Made by a program: the position numbers and the translations under genes | The notes under the pieces: model-generated | Databases searched by the model: none | What the model was told of the DNA's origin: nothing | What the model saw: the letters and a program-made list of their open reading frames with translations, nothing else | Shown here: positions 6,942 to 10,010 of the stretch, piece after piece | How positions within the stretch are numbered: the first letter of the stretch is position 1 | How the letters are laid out: each line of letters opens with the position of its first letter | NCBI GenBank assembly: GCA_016218635.1 | Contig: JACRDJ010000084.1 | Location: 1 to 10,010, forward strand | DNA length: 10,010 nt | Direction of reading: 5' to 3' | Source: Candidatus Iainarchaeum sp. | Lineage (GTDB): Archaea > Iainarchaeota > Iainarchaeia > Iainarchaeales > JAFGBZ01

Positions 6942-7327
6942 AATGTTGAGATGGCTCCGGGTTGGGTTGTTTCCGCATCGGCGGTTAAGCCTCGGATTGT
7001 GTTAACCTCGTCATTGCCGTTAATTTTGAGGGTGTTAGCGCTAAAAAAGTTTCGGTCATGAACGAAAATCGCTTATTTGATTTTATACGAACCATTGTCG
7101 CTTTTTGCAGAATTGGCTGCCTTGATGGTGTGCTTATTTTTCCCGACGTATTTTTTTGTGCTGGACAAAAATTTTGGTTTTGTACGAAACTTCGGACAAG
7201 ACGTTTTGCATGGAATGCGGTTAAAAATCTGATGAATCTAAATTTCTATGCGGGTTTCCATGAAGATGTTAACACCTTCTGACCTTCACGGGAATGATGA
7301 TTTAACTCAACACTGAGAAATCCGCGC
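6942..7327. other. Gene-free junction between core and A+T-rich island
   Basis: I find no gene I can support here. Composition shifts from G+C-richer to A+T-rich across roughly 6950-7050. Small symmetric elements occur: GGTTAA (6983-6988) against TTAACC (7002-7007), and the perfect palindrome TTAGCGCTAA (7035-7044). A 74-codon plus-strand frame at 7058-7282 has no family resemblance and no credible ribosome binding site. No tRNA, terminal inverted repeats or transposase fragment is visible that would mark the island boundary. Confidence 0.5.
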
Positions 7328-7558
7328 TTATTTTTCCAAGTGCTTTATTTCTTCTTGGATTTCAGCGATTACTTCTGGGTTGTGAATTTTCTTTTTGTCG
7401 CCGTCTTTAATCGAAATGACATAAAAAACCTTTCAGCCAAATTTTTTCGTAAATTGTTCATGCGTTTTTGCTTGCTGGCCTCTTTCCTGATAAATTTGCG
7501 TGATGTGTGAAACTCCGCCAGCGGGCTTTATTTGTAGGCCAGTGTATTTTCCCTTCAA
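7328..7558 (-). pseudogene. Broken C-terminal fragment resembling a restriction-type nuclease
   Basis: Reading the minus strand from 7558 gives 41 sense codons, a TGA at 7435-7433, then 34 codons to TAA at 7330-7328. Both halves look like one protein: YTGLQIKPAGGVSHITQIY before the stop and VFYVISIKDGDKKKIHNPEV after it. GLQIKP is the kind of strand-borne Q-x-K found in PD-(D/E)XK nucleases, and the block resembles my memory of the C-terminal end of MjaI-like restriction endonucleases. That link is tentative. One GGA-to-TGA or TGG-to-TGA change would restore the frame. No ATG start is visible: the frame has another TGA at 7573-7571, just upstream of the TTG at 7558, so the N-terminal part is missing or was never here. 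It lies 114 bases from the start of the divergent ArsR gene. Most likely a decayed relic. Confidence 0.5.
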
Positions 7559-7641
7559 TCTCTCTCGAATTCAAAACAAACACCCAATATCAAATGTGCG
7601 AAAAATGTCTTGAACCTACACAAAGGGAATTTCACAGTAAA

Positions 7642-7650
7642 CTATTTAAA
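7642..7650 (+). promoter_or_regulatory. TATA box of the mer-like operon
   Basis: CTATTTAAA is centred about 26 bases before ATG 7673, the standard archaeal distance from TATA to transcription start. The operon message is therefore probably leaderless. A repressor bound over the start codon would also cover the transcription start. Confidence 0.6.
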
Positions 7651-7657
7651 CTCTTTA

Positions 7658-7706
7658 TGCATTATATTGAATATGCAACTAAATGAATATATTAGATTTT
7701 TGAATA
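7658..7706 (+). promoter_or_regulatory. Candidate ArsR operator: palindrome and TGAATAT repeats
   Basis: The perfect 11-base palindrome ATATTGAATAT (7664-7674) is flanked by TGCAT (7658-7662) and ATGCA (7673-7677), making a 20-base imperfect dyad over the predicted transcription start and the ATG. TGAATAT occurs at 7668 and 7684, and TGAATA at 7701, at 16- and 17-base intervals. ArsR/SmtB repressors commonly bind A+T-rich dyads at the transcription start, so autoregulation is a reasonable inference. Confidence 0.45.
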
Positions 7707-8020
7707 CTGTTTCCAATGAGAAAAGGCTTAAAATGATTGATTTGTTGAGAAAAGGTCCGAAAAGAGTTACTGAAATCTATGAAGAGCTCGGCTTTGAACA
7801 GTCAACCGCTTCAAGGCACTTAATATGTTTGCAGAAATGCGGTTTTGTGTTTGTCAAGCCCAATGGCCAGGAAAGAATTTATTCTCTGAACAAGCAGACA
7901 ATTCTGCCCTTGCTTAAACTGATTGACAAGCATACGCATAAGTATTGCAAAGACTTGTGTGAATGCGAGGAAAATGTGAAACAAAATAAAGAGGTTTTGT
8001 CCTATGCAAGAAACGTTTGA
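7673..8020 (+). CDS. ArsR/SmtB-family metal-responsive repressor
   Basis: A 115-residue winged-helix regulator that probably represses the operon until Hg(II) or a similar soft metal binds. The opening LNTVSNEKRLKMIDLLRKGP and the helix-turn-helix VTEIYEELGFEQSTASRHLICLQKCGFV (about residues 32-59) are typical of ArsR proteins, followed by the wing VKPNGQERIYSL. A C-terminal cluster, H87, H89, C92, C96 and C98 (HTHKYCKDLCEC), is a likely metal site; C52 and C56 near the recognition helix could contribute. ATG 7673 was chosen over the upstream TTG 7610 because it starts the conserved domain and fits a leaderless transcript. The gene overlaps merA by 17 bases. The true effector (Hg, As or Cd) cannot be told from sequence; the neighbours suggest Hg. 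Confidence 0.85.
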   Translation: MQLNEYIRFLNTVSNEKRLKMIDLLRKGPKRVTEIYEELGFEQSTASRHLICLQKCGFVFVKPNGQERIYSLNKQTILPLLKLIDKHTHKYCKDLCECEENVKQNKEVLSYARNV

Positions 8021-9410
8021 TTTAATCATTGTCGGAGCTGGAGCGGCCGGATTTGCGGCAGCAATGAAAGCCAATGAATTAAAAGCGAAAACTTTGCTGA
8101 TAAATAACAATGCGGTGGGTTTGGGTGGAACCTGTGTTAACGTTGGTTGTCTGCCTACAAAACACTTGCTGTATATAGCCGAGCAATTGCACTTGGCAAA
8201 TAACCTGCCTTTTAAAGGAATGAATGGAAAAGCAAGCATCGACTTTTCGACAATAATAAACGAGAAAGACAAATTAGTTGAAAAGCTTAGAAACAAGAAA
8301 TACGTGGAAGTGCTTGAAAGTTTGCCTAATGTAACGTTTATTGAAGGCCAGGCAAGGCTTGTTTCACAAACAGAAATACAAGTGAATGCCGAAAAGTTTA
8401 AGGGACAAAAATTTGTTGTTGCTGCCGGTTCCCAAACGCTTATCCCTCAGATTCAAGGAATGGATAAAATTGATTATTTGACCAACATCGAGGCATTGTC
8501 ATTAAAGAAGCAGCCAAAGTCAATGATTGTTTTAGGCGGCGGTGCTCTTGGAGTGGAATTTGCCCAGCTTTTTTCAAGGTTTGGCACAAAAGTCTGCCTG
8601 CTCCAAAGAGCGGATAGGCTTGTTCCAAGAGAAGAACCAGAACTTGCAAAACTCCTGCAACAATACTTGGAAGAAGTAGGGATTGAAATCTGCACAAACG
8701 TTGAAATTGAAAACATTGAACAACAAAAAATCCAAAAAACTGTTAATGCGGTTGTTAATGGAAAAAAGAAATCATATAAAGCAGAAGCCCTGCTTGTTGC
8801 AACTGGCAGAAAACCAAATACGCAAAACCTTGGCCTAGAAAAAATAGGTGTAAAAATTGACAAGCGCGGAGGAATAACAGTAAATGAAGAAATGCGAGCA
8901 TCTCTGGAAAACTTTTGGGCTGCTGGAGATGTGAAGGGCGAGCCAATGCTTGAAACCATTGCTGCAAAAGAAGGGGCAATAGCCACAAACAATGCTTTAA
9001 CAAATGAAAAGAAAAAAATGGATTATTCAATTGTTCCTCACGCAGTTTTTACTTCCCCGCAATTAGCCGGAGTAGGCTTAACTGATGAGCAAGCCGTTCA
9101 AAACGGGGTCAAATGCAGGTGCAATACTGTTCCGTTTGAGATGGTTCCAAAAAGCCAAGCCATCAAGAACACAAAAGGTGCAATAAAAATGGTGATCGAT
9201 AATGAAACAAAAACAATAATCGGCATTCACATTCTTGCGCCGGAAGCGGCGGACTTGATTCATGAGGCGACAATGATTATCAAAAACAAAATGACCATCT
9301 ATGATGTCATTGACACATTACATGTTTTTCCCACGCTTTCAGAGGCAATAAAAATTGTTGCCCAGTCGTTTGTCAGGGATGTAAGCAAAATGAGCTGCTG
9401 CGTGGAGTGA
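8004..9410 (+). CDS. merA: Mercuric reductase-like flavoprotein (MerA)
   Basis: Predicted to reduce Hg(II) to volatile Hg(0) with NAD(P)H and FAD in the cytoplasm. The 468-residue protein has the pyridine nucleotide-disulfide oxidoreductase layout: FAD motif GAGAAG (11-16), redox pair GGTCVNVGCLPTK with C44 and C49, NAD(P) motif GGGALG (178-183), FWAAGDV closing the FAD site, and a dimerisation domain from about 340. The C-terminus ends SCCVE with vicinal C465/C466, the hallmark that delivers Hg(II) to the MerA active site and separates it from lipoamide dehydrogenase and glutathione reductase. F442 occupies the place of their catalytic histidine, which also fits MerA. There is no N-terminal HMA (NmerA) domain. 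GAGG at 7991-7994 precedes ATG 8004, inside the ArsR gene. Lys-rich, A+T-rich codon use differs from the core genes, implying transfer. Confidence 0.9.
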   Translation: MQETFDLIIVGAGAAGFAAAMKANELKAKTLLINNNAVGLGGTCVNVGCLPTKHLLYIAEQLHLANNLPFKGMNGKASIDFSTIINEKDKLVEKLRNKKYVEVLESLPNVTFIEGQARLVSQTEIQVNAEKFKGQKFVVAAGSQTLIPQIQGMDKIDYLTNIEALSLKKQPKSMIVLGGGALGVEFAQLFSRFGTKVCLLQRADRLVPREEPELAKLLQQYLEEVGIEICTNVEIENIEQQKIQKTVNAVVNGKKKSYKAEALLVATGRKPNTQNLGLEKIGVKIDKRGGITVNEEMRASLENFWAAGDVKGEPMLETIAAKEGAIATNNALTNEKKKMDYSIVPHAVFTSPQLAGVGLTDEQAVQNGVKCRCNTVPFEMVPKSQAIKNTKGAIKMVIDNETKTIIGIHILAPEAADLIHEATMIIKNKMTIYDVIDTLHVFPTLSEAIKIVAQSFVRDVSKMSCCVE

Positions 9411-9416
9411 CAATCA

Positions 9417-9887
9417 ATGGTTAAGCACGGCCCATTAATTTTTGAATATTCAAAAATAACGAAATACATTTACATTGGCACAAATCAGTGCTGCCAGATT
9501 CACTTTGCCAACTCGTTGCTTAGGAGAGGCATTAAAGCAGACCTTAGTTTGGAGGAAAAAAGAATGGACTCCCCATTTGGAGTATCCTATTATTTTTGGC
9601 TTCCAATAAAAGACCACGCTGCGCCAACAATAAAACAATTGAGCGTTGCATCAAACTTTTTGGGTTCCCTAGTTAAGGAGAAAATCAAGGTTTACATTCA
9701 CTGTGAGAGGGGACATGGCCGCGCGCCAACAATTGCGGCTGCTTATTTTATAAGTGCAAAAAATTGGAATTTGAAACGAGCAATCGAATTTATTAAAAAG
9801 AAAAGACCGGCAATTCACCCGAACAAAAAACAAACAACTGCTTTGGAAAAATTCTCAAAACGACTAAGGGGGACTAAACTTGGTTGA
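9417..9887 (+). CDS. Dual-specificity-phosphatase-like protein
   Basis: A 156-residue cysteine phosphatase domain. The catalytic loop HCERGHGRAP carries C96 and R102 in a complete HCX5R pattern. D66 in LPIKDHAAP sits where the general acid lies in the family, and the C-terminal helices (KRAIEFIKKKRP) match the DUSP fold. The N-terminal strand ITKYIYIGTNQCC also resembles the typical DUSP opening, with an extra vicinal pair C25/C26. Substrate unknown: phosphoprotein, RNA 5' phosphate, nucleotide or phosphoinositide are all possible for this fold. It starts six bases after merA, with GGAG (9404-9407) inside the merA end as ribosome binding site, and its own end overlaps the next gene, so it belongs to the operon. 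A role in mercury resistance is an inference from position only. Confidence 0.82.
   Translation: MVKHGPLIFEYSKITKYIYIGTNQCCQIHFANSLLRRGIKADLSLEEKRMDSPFGVSYYFWLPIKDHAAPTIKQLSVASNFLGSLVKEKIKVYIHCERGHGRAPTIAAAYFISAKNWNLKRAIEFIKKKRPAIHPNKKQTTALEKFSKRLRGTKLG
9438..9457. repeat. Perfect 20-bp palindrome inside the phosphatase gene
   Basis: ATTTTTGAATATTCAAAAAT is fully self-complementary and covers roughly codons 8-14 of the phosphatase-like gene. Its core TGAATATTCA contains the TGAATAT motif repeated at the operon start, and TGAA/TTCA half-sites are common in ArsR-family operators. It could be an internal operator, an RNA hairpin or a chance A+T-rich symmetry. Confidence 0.5.
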
Positions 9888-10010
9888 AAATGAAGGAATA
9901 AAAAACGGTTTAATTGCAGGCATTCTGGGAACTCTTTGTTGTACGCTGCCATTGGCAATAATTGCATTGGCTGTTTTCTTTGGAATAGGGTCAGCGACCC
10001 TTGGCTTGTA
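9880..10010 (+). CDS. MerT-like membrane protein, cut by window end
   Basis: The frame opens at TTG 9880, preceded by a strong ribosome binding site AAGGGGGA (9866-9873), and overlaps the phosphatase stop by eight bases. The 43 visible residues have a short charged head (VENEGIKNG) and then a long hydrophobic segment with a vicinal cysteine pair followed by Pro (GTLCCTLPLAIIALAVFFGI; C20, C21). A Cys-Cys pair in the first membrane helix is the recognised Hg(II)-binding feature of MerT/MerF-type mercury transporters, and the position downstream of merA agrees. With only one segment visible, another CC-containing small membrane protein is possible. The only in-phase alternative start is GTT, not used, and the nearby ATG at 9890 is out of frame and stops at once. 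Confidence 0.65.
   Translation, partial: MVENEGIKNGLIAGILGTLCCTLPLAIIALAVFFGIGSATLGL

Noticed and set aside
7058..7282. A 74-codon plus-strand frame in the junction region
   Set aside because: Rich in Phe, Cys and Arg without a recognisable fold, no credible ribosome binding site, and typical of chance frames in A+T-rich DNA.
6942..7327. tRNA or attachment site at the island boundary
   Set aside because: No cloverleaf, T-loop consensus or direct repeat pair could be found by eye on either strand.
7433..7435. Reading the in-frame TGA as a recoded Trp or selenocysteine codon
   Set aside because: Genes in the window end normally with TGA (PCNA, MerA, the ArsR gene), no selenocysteine element is apparent, and the frame lacks an intact start, so decay is simpler.
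1..10010. CRISPR array or insertion sequence
   Set aside because: No regularly spaced repeats of CRISPR length, no transposase frame and no terminal inverted repeats were seen.

Overview
The window is archaeal chromosomal DNA. An archaeal sliding clamp (PCNA), RNA polymerase subunit Rpo11 (RpoL), the exosome subunit Csl4 and an archaeal-type Ser/His/Asp signal peptidase lie close together. TATA-like boxes sit at archaeal distances from the starts, and two genes look leaderless. The lineage cannot be fixed from this sequence. Short genes and moderately high G+C would fit a DPANN-type or euryarchaeal genome, but that is only a guess.

Positions 1 to about 6940 form a G+C-richer core. A DUF373 membrane protein (minus strand, cut by the window start) diverges from an SPFH/stomatin-like membrane protein, which is followed by an unrecognised basic protein. 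Convergent to that is a SpoIIM/DUF95 membrane protein (minus strand). It shares a divergent promoter region with a csl4-rpoL-signal peptidase run, in which rpoL has a strong ribosome binding site and the signal peptidase start overlaps the rpoL stop (ATGA). PCNA follows from its own promoter. A second unrecognised basic gene (minus strand) converges on PCNA, with a G+C-rich hairpin in the gap.

Near 6950-7050 base composition and codon use turn visibly A+T-rich and stay so to the right edge. This looks like an acquired metal-resistance island. It opens with a gene-poor stretch and a short minus-strand reading frame, broken by TGA, that resembles the C-terminal end of a restriction-type nuclease. 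A tight operon follows: an ArsR-family metal sensor with a His/Cys C-terminal cluster, a MerA-type mercuric reductase ending in a vicinal Cys pair, a dual-specificity-phosphatase-like protein with an intact HCX5R loop, and the start of a MerT-like membrane protein with a Cys-Cys pair in its first membrane segment. The implied scheme is sensing by the ArsR protein, uptake or handling of Hg(II) by the membrane protein and reduction by the flavoprotein. The phosphatase-like gene is the part with no obvious place in that scheme. A TGAATAT motif recurs around the operon start, and a perfect 20-bp palindrome with the same core lies in the phosphatase gene, suggesting a primary operator and a possible internal one.
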